A stretch of DNA of 40,723 nt from Chlorokybus atmophyticus (Eukaryota > Streptophyta > Chlorokybophyceae > Chlorokybales > Chlorokybaceae): the NCBI GenBank assembly GCA_009103225.1, contig RHPI01000385.1:513876-554598 (forward strand), in the 5' to 3' direction. Positions within the stretch are counted from its first letter, which is position 1; the number at the start of each line of letters is the position of its first letter. Position numbers and translations under genes: made by a program. Positions 1 through 16,851 of the stretch are shown here, one piece after another. Below the pieces are notes generated by a model. The model was not told the origin of the DNA. It made no database searches and was given only the letters and a program-made list of their open reading frames with translations.

Positions 1-18
1 GGGGGGGGCGGGGTTGGG

Positions 19-26
19 TATATAAG
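19..26 (+). promoter_or_regulatory. TATA box of the Ole e 1/propeller gene
   Basis: TATATAAG lies about 70 bases before a clean 5' splice site at 92 and about 190 bases before the start codon at 217. A transcription start around 45-60 would leave a short leader with no upstream ATG. This fits a TATA-driven, regulated gene. The window begins only 18 bases upstream, so the rest of the promoter is not visible. Confidence 0.6.
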
Positions 27-91
27 CAGCTGTGACTGCATTTGCCGCAGCAGTGTACAAACAGCTTGCACATAGGGGCGCGCTTGTGCAG

Positions 92-210
92 GTAAGCTGA
101 GAGAGTGGCAAGCAGCCAGGCATTCTTTACTGCTTGCGTGCAACGATTAGCTCAAGCTTAAGTGACGCACGAAAGCAGTGAGCTCCAACATTTGTGTTGC
201 TTTCTTGCAG
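92..210 (+). other. Intron in the 5' leader of the Ole e 1/propeller gene
   Basis: GTAAGCTGAG at 92 is a consensus donor and TTTCTTGCAG ending at 210 a consensus acceptor. The start codon follows six bases later at 217. The intron is 119 bases long and wholly upstream of the coding region. Confidence 0.6.
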
Positions 211-216
211 ATCAAG

Positions 217-3200
217 ATGAGGCGAGTATTGTGCGCACTGGTTCTGCTGAGCTGCGCTTTAGCCGCAGAAGCATGCACTGCCACCATCAAGGGAAGTGTC
301 TTCTGCGACAAATGCAATGACGGTAAGCTAGCTTTTTCAATGTTGCATCACACACAGCACCTGCTCGCTTTGAGTCACTAACCTTCTGTATGTTTATACT
401 GCCAGCAGCATATCTGACCAGTACATTACTGTCTTTACAGGAGACAAGAACGGAGCAGATTACCCAATAGCAAATGTGCCAGTGAAGCTAACATGCTATG
501 GCAAAAGGGCGGGCCAGTCCAGCTTGGTGCCCTTCTTTCACGGCGCGACAACCAATGCTGCCGGCGGGTTCACCTTCACCGGGGTTGAGACAGTTGAGAG
601 CATGCAAGCTGCCGGCTTGACATTCAACCACTGCCTGCTGACCGTTCTCAAGCACAAAGCGAACCCCTGCAACGGCACAAGCACACTCCCCTGCGGCCAA
701 AACCAAAGATTCCAGAACCTCCGCAAGAACCAAGTGCGCACAACAAGCGATGTATGCTACCTGCCCCGCGCTGCTCCGCCACCCGGCGCGTGCACTAGCA
801 CCAACCCAGACAACGGCCCCGCACGTGAGTTCCTTTGTTGGTTGAAGCGTTGTTACCTGCCTGTTGGTTGAAGCGTTGTTACCTGCCTTGCCTTTTTGAA
901 CTCATGAGAAGCAACAAGTGCTGGTGGTTGCGTTGACACTGACCATCGCTCTCAATCTCGCAGCCTGCGCATCCAGCATATACTTTGTGTCCGGTGATGG
1001 CATGTCTGTCAACCGCGTCAACATTGTCCCGCGCCCCGGCCCCCTTCCCACCGCCGGCATCACTGTCTGGACAAGCACACAAGCCAACTCAGAGATCAGG
1101 GGTGTTGCAGTCAATGAAGGTAAAGAAGTTGGGTGTGACAATGACTTTGTTTCGTGCGCCCTGTGTCATTGCCCACTGGCATGCTCGAGTGCAGTGCTGT
1201 TGATGGTTGGAGTAACCAGTCTGGTTCCTTTCGCAGTGAACGGCGATGTGTATGCTCTCGTGCAACAGACAGTGTACCCATACATGATGACCATCTACAA
1301 GATCAATGTTGCCGTGAGTCCTGCTGTGGCTGTGAGCGTCACCAGCCCCGAGAGTTTCATCAACTACAATGCGTACGGATCCGGATACGGCCTCCAACTT
1401 ACCATTGAGAACAGTGGTGAGTGGCTTACAATATGCAAGTTGCATGGTGCCAGCTTGCGAGCTGAGCTTGTTGCACAACCTAGCGCGCTGTGCTCACGAC
1501 TCTCTTGCTAATCATGTGTGATGTTTGACAGATCAAGCCGCTGGCCCCACGCTGATCTACGGCTATCGCTTCAGCCAGGACCCGCATTACGGCTCTTACA
1601 CCGTGATAAGGAGGGTGGTGTTGGCTACAGAGCAAACAATGACCATACTCCAGTCCAGCACATACTACGATATCAGCGGCATCAAAGTGGACAGCACAGT
1701 CAGCCCTGCACAGATCTACGTCAAGATTGGAAACACTGTCAAGAAAGCCAACCTGCCCGCTATCGGCAGCACACTGTCGCAGAACGACCTCGACAATGGC
1801 GTTGTGGCTTCCAATATTGTGGACTACTCCACCTTCGCAGCTGACTTTGGTACGCATGCTTGCTCTGTTACACTGTCTTCTGGCATTATTCTTCCTAGCT
1901 CGCACAATCTGAACGCCCCGCTCATCCTCCTCAAACGCTGCAGTTGCAAGGAAGATATACTTCATACCCCTGGCTGCTGCCGGGGCTCAAACCGGCATTG
2001 CCGTTGCGGACCTGAGCACCACACCCGCTACAGTTGTCTCAGCCAACATCTTGGGCAGCAACTTTCCTCTGACTGTCGCTGACCACTTCCCCATCCTGGT
2101 TGATGGCGTGTCCAGTAAGTTCCTCACATGCCAATAGCGTTTTTCTGTCTGGCCTAGATGGTAGTTGATGCTGACCGCTGGCCTGCCTGCCTGCTTGACA
2201 GACCCCAAGCGTCTCTTCTTCGCGGATGTGAGCACCTCGCAGTACCGCAGCAATCTGTATGACGCATACAGCACTTCGCTGAGCGGAGCTCAGGCGGTGG
2301 GTGTCGTTGACCACATCATCAACTACTCGCCGTTCGACTTCTTGGATGTTATGGGCGCTGTTGACAACCAGGCGGGTCGCAAACAAGTGACCAAGGTTCC
2401 CGCCCTCGCCATCACAACAGTCTGCACAGCCCCGCTCTCTCTATGTATGTGCCAACTTGCATGTGACATTCTGATTAGTCTTCATTGCACTTTTTGTTCC
2501 ATGTCAGTGCTCGATGTAGCTCATCCTTTACTGAACGCCTTCCATTGCAGATTCGCCCACGGTGTACGTGAGCACGCAATCCCCGGCGGGCGTGTTGCGC
2601 TCACAAGCGGGTGCCCCCATGACCACTCTGACAACACCGGCCACAACAACACAAACCCGCGCAGGACCATCGGTGTTGAACGCTGAGAAGAAGCAGATTT
2701 ACTATTTCGGACAGGTCGGCAACACTTGGACTCTTTATGTGGCACCAACATCAACGGCTACCTCAACCTCCGTCCCTGTCACAACTGGCACGGGCTTTGT
2801 TGCTGGCGCAGACATCGATGTGACGGACCCTGAGAACCCTATCATATTCTACAGCGTGGTTGTTGGCACGACCTCGACAATATACCAGCTGACGGTGTCC
2901 ACAGGCGCACAAGTGGCACTGTACACCGGCGTAAAAGAGACAATTCCTTCGCTAATATCTGATCCTGCCCCTCGCTATGGCGGCATCACCGATCCGATGA
3001 TATGGTTCCTGAGTGTGGATGTCTCCGGCTCATCTCCAGTGTACTCAATCAAGTATGGTGCTGTCGCCAGCTTGGGCTCCCTGGAGGTGGCTTACACGGA
3101 GGAGGACCCCAGCCTGATTCTGTCATCCATTGCGATGGACAGCCAAGTCACTGGCGTGGGCATATACGTGCTGAAGACGGCTTCCAGTGCTCCAACCACA

Positions 3201-3665
3201 CCGCTCGTCATGCGTCTGCGCCTTGCGGGATTCATGGAGGTGTTCAACTACAACGTTGTCCAAGCAGGCTTCACCACCTCCACCACAGCAACATCCATCG
3301 CTGTGGATGAACGCTCAGGTAAGAGCTTGTTGACACTTAATTGCTCTGTTGCGTGCACAAGCAAGTGTGGGATTGCTGAAGCTGACTCGTGCATCCGTTG
3401 TGCAGTGCCAAAGAAGGTGTACATCTCTGATACCAGCGCCGTCTACGTTGCGAACATCGTGGAGGCCAACTTCTCACCCAGGAGCAAGTTCACATTTGCA
3501 ACTGCTCTGCAGGCACCTGCTGGTGCTGGCTCTTTCACACAAATGTCCATTGGCCAAGGTATGTGAAGCCAAGTTGCCTGCATATTGTGTGGAGTGTTGC
3601 AAGCGCAGCATGGTATGTTGGTGTGCCAAAACCAATCCGTTTGGTGTCTCGCAGAGCTGAAGTAA
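217..3665 (+). CDS. Secreted protein: Ole e 1-like domain plus YWTD-like beta-propeller
   Basis: Coding exons are 217-322, 441-824, 964-1119, 1237-1416, 1532-1849, 1944-2114, 2202-2444, 2551-3318, 3406-3558 and 3655-3665, giving 829 residues. The first ATG opens a signal peptide (MRRVLCALVLLSCALAAEA). Residues about 20-150 match the pollen Ole e 1 pattern: GSVFCDKCNDG, then PVKLTCYG, a TNAAGGFTF turn, CLLTV and further cysteines. The remaining 670 residues carry repeats of the form G-[IV]-x-V-[DN] followed by [IV]-Y-x and a hydrophobic strand (EIRGVAVNE, DISGIKVD, GADIDVTD, SSIAMD, TSIAVDE). These resemble LDL-receptor YWTD or NHL propeller blades. No transmembrane segment, GPI signal or ER-retention tail is evident, so the product is inferred to be extracellular, perhaps wall-associated. 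All nine coding introns are phase 1. The exact function is unknown. Confidence 0.85.
837..888 (+). repeat. 26-bp perfect tandem duplication in intron 2
   Basis: The unit beginning GTTGGTTGAAGCGTTGTTAC occurs twice without mismatch (837-862 and 863-888), just downstream of the donor of the second coding intron (825-963). It does not change the coding frame and looks like a recent slippage or duplication event. Confidence 0.9.
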
Positions 3666-3874
3666 ACACCATCCGCTTCAAGTTACACAGTGCAGCATGC
3701 ACAGTACTGCAGTGCACCCAACCTGGAAGGGTACACATTGAATAGCGACCCTCTGCCCCTTCAATAAGCGACCGGCAAACGCAGCACCAGTCTACTGTAT
3801 GTACCTTTTTGCGGCACAGACTGCGCAACGTTTGTCCCTGGCGAAAGTTCATGCCATTCCTGTGCTGAACTGTC

Positions 3875-3880
3875 AATAAA
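3875..3880 (+). terminator. AATAAA polyadenylation signal
   Basis: A canonical AATAAA lies 210 bases after the TAA stop of the Ole e 1/propeller gene and is the only such hexamer I noticed between its stop and the next gene. It is the likely 3' end signal. Confidence 0.5.
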
Positions 3881-4905
3881 GCGTGCCACTGCGCGCCCCG
3901 TACATAGTTTCCACTTAACAGCTGGTGGCTATTTTGATCATAAGGCCCAAGTATACATATACTTCCCCTGAAGTACATAGCCAGCCATATGTAGTATTTG
4001 TTACAGTTGTGTGAATAGTGCGTAGCTGTACACGCACGCGACTCATCAGTGCGTTTTTGAACCAATAATGCAATATCCATTGCCTGTGTGCAGCTTGGAG
4101 TGGAAATGCTGGACAAACAACGTGTTGGCATAAGATGCATATACATAGGCATGCTGCAGGTGACTGCAGGTGTATGCATGCTTGCATGGCTAAAGGGGTG
4201 TTGGCAGTAGTGTAGGTAGTGAATTGGATAAGGTGAAGTAGGCGGTGGCGAAGTATGTGAAAGTGTTGATTGCTCGTTGTGAACATTGGCTGGTTGTGAT
4301 TGTCATTATGCATGAGCATATCCCTCGCGCATTGTCTGTACACCTCGCAGTGTACCAAAGAATGGCGAGGGGATTGCCTGCATGCAACGCATGCCACACA
4401 TGCGTACTTGAAGTAATTCGACGAACAGGTTGAGAGAAAGTCTTTCGCAGAAGTCGTAAAGTAAGTAAACAACAAAAGACACACGACAAGCAGAAGCACA
4501 CTCAGCAGGCACAATGCATGCGAGATCACTTGGGGCTATTACCTTTTGGCAATATATGTATATGCACAATCAACAGAGCATAGATTGAGTGAGAGTTGCA
4601 TCATCCCATGGTGCGCAGTGAGACTAAAGAAGGCATGAACGAGGCAGGTTGTTCATCAAGGTCACTTGATGTTGGCTGCAGTGACGGTCTTGGTACCACA
4701 TGCAGGTGTAAATGCTGTGGTAGGCCGACCATCAGACTATTCTGGTTAGACGAGATTCACGGCACAGATTGGTCAAATGAATGAAGCAGATAACCTGCAT
4801 ACCAGGAACAAAACTGGTGGCCAGATCAATGAATGGTGAAGTAGAGCCATGCAGCGCCAGCTGACAGAGCATGGCCCTAGGTTTCTAACATTGTAGATGG
4901 TCAGA
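3881..4905. other. Convergent intergenic region, no gene seen
   Basis: About one kilobase separates two genes that point at each other. Open frames here are short and have no family motif or splice-linked partners. The stretch is rich in GCATGC and TGCATG words (for example around 4149, 4176, 4380 and 4389). It probably holds the 3' UTR of the acetyltransferase at its right end. Confidence 0.6.
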
Positions 4906-7860
<2,955 letters not shown>

Positions 7861-8297
7861 GGGCACAAGCAGCAAAGCTTCGGAAGCTTGTAGTTAACAC
7901 TGCTGTGTGCAATCTGCACAGCAGCTTTTTGACACATGCAAACCACCGCAGACTGTCATCAACATCAAGGCGCCGATATCACGACTACTGCCGGGGTATG
8001 AGGTGCGCTGGCCTGCGGAAAAGGCAAGGATATCAAGTACAGCATGTGATAACCGAGTTGTCGACAACAAACGGCCGTTGGAACGCAACGACGGTGTACC
8101 TTGTCTATTGCAAAAAGCGCAGACAGCATTGTCAATTGACAAAGCTGTCGTGGCAATAGCGACGCACGCTGCGATGCTCAGGGAGATGGCGCTGTAGGGC
8201 ATCCATTGTTAGGGTTTCAGGAGAAAGTTTCGCATTATGGGATGGGTTGTGCAGTCCGTGCAGCTGCTGGTGGCGGTGGTGGGGGTCGTGGACAGTG
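7861..8297. promoter_or_regulatory. Shared upstream region of AACT and DLD genes
   Basis: The two start codons face away from each other across 437 bases, so both promoters and both leaders must lie here. I see no TATA box. An ATG at 8237, out of frame with the DLD start at 8298, would open an upstream frame that runs over the DLD start if the DLD transcript begins before it. Confidence 0.6.
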
Positions 8298-11377
<3,080 letters not shown>

Positions 11378-12430
11378 GGCTAGCTTGACCTTGCTGTTGC
11401 TGTGTATAGTACCACTAGTTGTGTGCTGCGAACACAAGTTGTATGCTTTATAGTGCTCTACTAGACAACCAGTTGCACAACCTATTGTCACAAGTGAAGC
11501 GGCTTCTATACGTGCCTCTTGTGCCGATCTTATCTTACAATGCATTGTAGTCTTGAATGCCTCGTGTTCTCATGCAGTGCTGTGCCTCATAAGGTATGGG
11601 TGCGAATGTAAGGTGGCAGCCTGGTCGGTTGCGAGTTTCAACTGACCAAGCTGTTCATACTTGCCAAAGCAGGTGATGTGGAGTGCACATCACGTTCTCC
11701 TCAGGCTCCTTGTATAGATTTGGACCAACTTCGGCTCGTGTCACCTGCAGATTGGTAGCGTAGTGACGTGTGGTTATATGTGTGCGGTTAGGCATGGTGC
11801 AGCAATAACACCAGACATATACATGTCCGTTATAGTAGAGGTTGCTTGCAGTGGACCCTCACCTTGGGATTGCCGGAGCGCAAAGAGACAATAGTGCTGT
11901 GCACAAATATACCAGTGTAGCCACCGCGTGTCCAGCTCACTGGCACCATACCACAGCACGCAACACACTCCGACACATGACGCACATGATTGCACGACTA
12001 CCAGCCCGCAGCCACCACACCACCTCCGTCCCAGCGGGCATCCTTGCATAAAGCTCTGAGACACTCAAGAGCGGCGCCACTGAGCCATAGAGACAACAGC
12101 CATGAAACAGCCTTGCCCACCGCTTAAAGGTCACTGCCGCGTGTAACTGAAATACTAATAGTAATACGACAAGTTCCTTCTTGCATCTTCTGTACATACA
12201 TCACTTGGATTTTCTGTACGCTATGCTGCACGAATGCAAGGGGTCCCCTAGACTACGTGTGCTGCATTGCCATTGGGCTGTCACCTGCAATGCAGTGTAG
12301 AGCTACAGACGTGCTCACATGTGTGTTGCTCTCAAGCTAGCACGAGAGTACATCGCACAGGTGGATGGACTCCTCACAAAACAATGTTCCAGATAACCAT
12401 TACACTCCACGATCGTGTGTAGCATTGTTG
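11378..12430. other. Convergent intergenic region, no gene seen
   Basis: About one kilobase lies between the stop codons of DLD (+) and the NDUFAF3-like gene (-). Both 3' UTRs should be here. I found no RNA gene, no long open frame with family motifs and no AATAAA that I would trust. Confidence 0.55.
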
Positions 12431-13790
12431 TCATGCACACGGCAGCATCAACGCCGCAACGCGGCGCCCTTCTTGATTCAGTATGTTGAATGTAGCGGAT
12501 GCGTTGGCCTGCCAAAAGGACGTGATAATCAACACTCTCGGAAAAGACAACGCAATGCTGTTGTGTTGGACTCACAGTGTCCATGAGTTCGACGGCGATC
12601 CCGCGCTCTTTGAGGAAAGCACGCACTTCCGTGCTCAGCGGGTTTGGCACGAGCTTTCGACCCATTCCAACCACAGCCAACTCTACAGTTACCCCGCACA
12701 CAAGTCAACATTGCGCGTGCGTGTGTCATGCGCGCATGTAGTTGTTTGTGTTCTGCCCGTTGCATTACAGCAGCGTGTGCACATGAGACAGAAAAAGCAC
12801 GCGATGCATGTGAACAACACGCTTGCCTGGTGTGGGCTTTACGAGATCCAAAATGGCCAACCTGCAATGAATACAGCACGTGTCAGATTTTTCCAACCAT
12901 ACCATCAACTCGCTCGCAATGCATGCAGTGTGCAAGCAACATGTCGGGACGAGTCACACATTCTCCTCTCATAATCCGTTGGTTACTCACTTTTCGGGTG
13001 TGATGTCGGCAGGGGTGTGCACGCCCCGCCACAGCAGGAACACATCACGCAGGCACAGCACGGAGCCTTTGCACGACACGTCATTCACAACGAAGCCGTC
13101 CGTGTCATACCTGTGCGAGGGCGTTAGTGGACGCATGCTTCTTCCCCTTGTGTGTATCACTCGCGTGTTCCTGTGTCAGGACATGTCCCACCCACGCATG
13201 GGGCACTCACGCAGCAATGCGGGTGAGCTGGAGGCCCACACCGCTCAGCACGTCCTCATCGGTGAAAGCACCTCCCGTTGCAGCAGCAACATACTGCCTG
13301 CACCCGAGACGAGAAAAGCACACAACCACATGGAGCCAGTTGTGTGCGCGCGCGCACACACGCGCATGCAAACGTGCATGTGCATGTGCGTGTGCGCGTG
13401 CGTGTTTGATAATGTATTGTCTTCGCGTTCATCGCCACATAGCATCTCTGCTTGGTTGGCATGCCAAACCAAACGATGCTAAGGCATGCTTGCACAAATC
13501 CACGCTTGAAACTATTGCATCAACAAGCGAATCAAAGCTCGAAGGACCGCATGCACTACTACTGAGCAGCGGAGGTGTCAAAGCAGGAAAGAAGGCATGA
13601 CTGCATGAAGGAGAACAACTTCATAGATTGGAACGTCGTTGGACCTGAAGGCGGCGGAGGCGCGGTGGGTGTCTGCCGGCGGCGTCGGTGGGCGGCGACA
13701 GGCTGACCGCGGTGGCAGCGACTCCCGCCACGCCCTGCCCACCGCCGCCGCCGCCGCTGCCGCCACCCCTGTCCGCCCCGCCGCCTGCAT
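12431..13790 (-). CDS. NDUFAF3/Mth938-like complex I assembly protein, mitochondrial
   Basis: Small DUF498/Mth938-fold protein; the animal member NDUFAF3 helps assemble the Q module of respiratory complex I. Exons in coding order are 13790-13645, 13297-13211, 13110-12991, 12861-12827, 12682-12576 and 12508-12431, giving 190 residues. Residues 1-50 are Ala- and Arg-rich with no lysine or run of acids, as expected of a mitochondrial presequence. Hallmarks follow in order: DGFVVNDVSCKGSVL, LLWRGVHTPADITPE, LAILDLVKPTPELAVVGMG, RKLVPNPLS and the C-terminal ATFNILNQEGRRVAALMLP. Intron 4 (12826-12683) has a GC donor, CCAG then GCAAGC. Intron 1 holds a long alternating purine-pyrimidine tract. The start was chosen because only this frame joins exon 2 in phase 2 and opens with an ATG. 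Confidence 0.92.
13341..13405. repeat. Alternating purine-pyrimidine tract (possible Z-DNA) in intron 1
   Basis: From 13341 to 13370 every step alternates purine and pyrimidine (TG, CG and CA steps), and after a two-base break the pattern resumes to about 13405. It lies in the first intron of the NDUFAF3-like gene, a few hundred bases inside the transcript. Such GC/GT tracts are the classic Z-DNA formers. Confidence 0.75.
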
Positions 13791-13971
13791 GTGGAGGTGG
13801 ACACACTCAACCTCCACTTCTCTGCGGTACAAGTGCACACACGGGCTGGTTGATTGAAGAAGTAGTGATTGATTGACTGTCATTGAGTTGAGGCTGCAGC
13901 TGAACTGTGAGAGTAAAGCCACAGACTGTGAGAGTAAAGCCACAGACTCTGTCCAACAGCATCCTGGCGCA
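13791..13971. promoter_or_regulatory. Compact divergent promoter with 21-bp tandem repeat
   Basis: Only 181 bases separate the start codons of the NDUFAF3-like (-) and SETD9-like (+) genes, so the promoter must be bidirectional or the leaders overlap. It contains an exact 21-bp direct repeat, 13904-13924 and 13925-13945, with core GAGAGTAAAGCCACAG, followed by a partial third start. Confidence 0.65.
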
Positions 13972-16035
13972 ATGCTGCGAAAGGTGAGGTGAATCTGCTT
14001 GACTACTTCACTTTCTCGCCATTTAAGCAGCATCAAAGTTGAGACCTGCCAGTATACACTAACCATCAAGTTGTACACAAAAACCAAGCAGCACTGAGCT
14101 GTGCATGACACTGAGTTGTATTCCATGCCCAGTCCTGGTATCTCAGGCTGTGATCTCTCCTGCAGTTTTTAGATGCGGTGAGTTTGCGCGCCATCCGGCG
14201 TCGCCTCGTTTCGCGCAATCTTCAGAAGGACATTGACACGCATCGTCTCTACCTGCTCACAGGGTGCGTGTCTTTGTGATTATCTCTTACCGTTGTACAT
14301 CAAGACCACCCTGCATCAGCACCGTTGGGACTGCATTATCTCATGTGCACATATGCGCGCTTGTGTCAAAGTGTATATTTACGCGCTCGCCAACTAGCGC
14401 GCTGATGACGGATTCTGTTGCATGTTGCGGATGAGCAGTAAGTGCGAATGCGCTGATGGTGTGTCTCATCACAACCATACTTAGAATGCGCGAACTGCGC
14501 GCAACCTATGTATGCAGTGATCGTTGGGTAGAGTGTGTATAGACACACTTTCACGCATGCAGATATCATGCATTGAACCAACAGGGAGCCGTTGCGGCCC
14601 CGAAAGCAGCAGCTGAGGCTCTGAGCGCAGAGGCCAGAAGCCTCACCAGCGAGGAGCAAGAGCACCGCGTGCAGGCCAATGTACACACACAGGTGGAAAC
14701 CATACAGAATAATATACACACAACTTACCAGTGAACTCCAGCACGTGCATGCTTGATCGCTTTGTCATTGTCCAACAGCAGGCGCACATCCGTGTCTGTC
14801 TTCCTGTGTGCGCAAGTGATGGTATAATACTTGTACGTTTCACAGGTGTTGCAAGTACTGCGGGCCCTGCGACATATCGACGGTGGGGCTGCTGCTTCTG
14901 CCCCAGTCTCAGGGCTACTCTTTGCTGCCGGTGCAGAGCGGATATCTCCGTCTCCGGCCGATATCTCTGCGGCTTTGAAGAAGGACATCGGCTACTCTGT
15001 AAGACTCCAGCCCTCAACTATCGTACACGCAGAAGCAGGCAACGGTACAGACCGCAAAGAATGCTGTGCACTCTCAATAGTGTGTATGCGTGTGTGCGTG
15101 TGCGCGCGTGGATACAGGCAACTGATTTGGAAGTTGTGTTGTGAAGGACTGTTCATTGATGGTGAAGCGCTACCGGGCGCTGTGGTGGGCGTGTACCCGG
15201 GAGTTGTGTACACGCCAAGCCAAGTGCGCAAAGTGAGTGTTAAAATTGCCGTCTTGGAGTGTTTCTTTCTTTCTCACATGTTCAAACTATGTAAATGCAA
15301 CATATCTATCAGCTCTGCTTCCAACTGCAAACGCAGATACCTGGTTTCCCAAAGTTTGATGACGGGAACCCGTACCTAATGTCGCGCTATGATGCACACG
15401 TGCTTGATGGCAAGCCTTTCAGCAAAGGGACATGCATATCGGTGGCAGAAGCGGTAAGATAGCGGCAACATCATATGTAATCAAGAACCACACCTGACAT
15501 GCCATGAGTATCCAAGCAACACAAGTACCTGGTGTGTGTGAGCTGTTATACATAGTCGTGCTCATAATAATTTGTGCCATACTTGTGTGCTCAAGATGTG
15601 TGTATATAGTAGGTGTTGTCCAAAGAAGCCAGAGAGAAAGCGTCGAGAACTACAAATGAGGTGAAGCAGCAGGAGGATGCCATCCCGCTCTCGGAGCTCA
15701 CTGGTTGCAACCCGTTGATGCTCGCGCACTACGCCAACCACCCGCCGCATGGGACGGAGCCCAACGTAATGGCGTGCACGTACAACTTCTCTGTCATGAA
15801 TAATGATAGAGAGCTCACATTGCGGCGGTATCTACCCAACATCAAGTATGACGAGCTGGTGGCTCGCGAGGTCACACTCGAGTCGAGCAAAGACGTATCG
15901 TGTCTCGTGCTCGTGTCCACACTTGCGCTGCGGGATGAAGAGCTGTTCCTCAACTACAGGCTCAACCCCAAAAGCGAGCGGCCCGCGTGGTACCACCCTG
16001 TTTGTGAGGAAGAGGACAGAAGACGTTGGGCTTGA
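13972..16035 (+). CDS. SETD9-like SET-domain protein
   Basis: Likely a protein-lysine methyltransferase or a catalytically altered relative; the substrate is unknown. Exons are 13972-13983, 14166-14263, 14563-14692, 14846-15044, 15147-15232, 15337-15453 and 15613-16035, giving 354 residues (animal SETD9 is about 300). The match to SETD9 runs through GLFIDGEALPGAVVGVYPG, VVYTPSQVR, FDDGNPYLMSRYDAHVLDG, LMLAHYANHPP, EPNVMACTYNF, the YLPNI element and DEELFLNYRL. Residues 1-110 form a charged, Ala/Glu-rich helical N-terminus. The first coding exon is only four codons. Exon 3 begins at an AG inside GCATGCAG: the later AG at the stronger-looking CCAACAG would put a stop in frame. It shares an upstream region with the NDUFAF3-like gene. 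Confidence 0.88.
15081..15110. repeat. Second alternating purine-pyrimidine tract, SETD9-like intron 4
   Basis: Thirty bases of uninterrupted TG/CG/TA alternation lie in the short intron 15045-15146, ending near its acceptor. Composition is like that of the tract in the neighbouring NDUFAF3-like gene. Confidence 0.75.
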
Positions 16036-16851
16036 GTAATGTTGCACCATCACGAGCATGCGACCGCAATGTTGTGCAGGTGTACTGCATAGCTCGATTC
16101 TGGCAAAGGGTGCTTAGGCAAGTATGCCTATGCCTGCAGTTTGGTACCCACAAGCTGGTAATTAAGCAACATCATGCCTGCTTAAACAAGATTGACTGTG
16201 GTGACCGCTAGTGGTGACAGGGAAGCGCAGGTTTGCATCTGATCATGTTGCACCACACGTACTTGCATTGTTGCAAAGCGTCCAACCACATCTGTGTCAC
16301 CTGTCAACTCACGTTGCCAAGTCAGTTCGCAATCGCACCATCTACAACATGGACCTGTTAAGCTAACGACTGTGCTCCAGGACTACACGCCAGTCAGAGA
16401 TACCACCAATGCTGTTTTACTAACAGAAACCACCACATCCCAGTATTGTCATGGACATCAGTCTCAACACAACAACGTCAACTGGCTATAGCGACAGAAT
16501 AGACACACGCAGTCTCAGCAGTGTGTCTCACTCGCCGCCATTTCTTGGACAGCTTGAGTTCCTTGAGGTGGAGATGCCCGCAGCATGCAACTTGTGCTGC
16601 CTACTGCCAACAGAATAGCACAGACCCCGTAGGTGAGGTGCTGCCCTTGAGCAGAACCTCTTGCAAACTGGCACTGGTTGGCGTTGCACATTCCTTGTAA
16701 CCAGTCAATGGAAGCCCTTCATCTAGAAGCACTTTGCAGAATGCCGTACAATGTGGTGGTTGCCAAGTGAACACGTCAGTTGCAACCATGTGCTGCCTTT
16801 CAACGAGTGCGCTGTCTTTGCACTGCTCCTAGCACAATGCCCACAGCCGGC
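16036..16851. other. Convergent intergenic region, no gene seen
   Basis: Roughly 800 bases between the stops of the SETD9-like and DCP1 genes. I see no coding signal beyond short frames. Both 3' UTRs are expected here. Confidence 0.55.

Noticed and set aside
14563-14596. Using the later acceptor CCAACAG for SETD9-like exon 3
   Set aside because: With the strong GTGCGT donor of exon 2 it puts a stop codon in frame; the earlier ATGCAG acceptor keeps the frame open.
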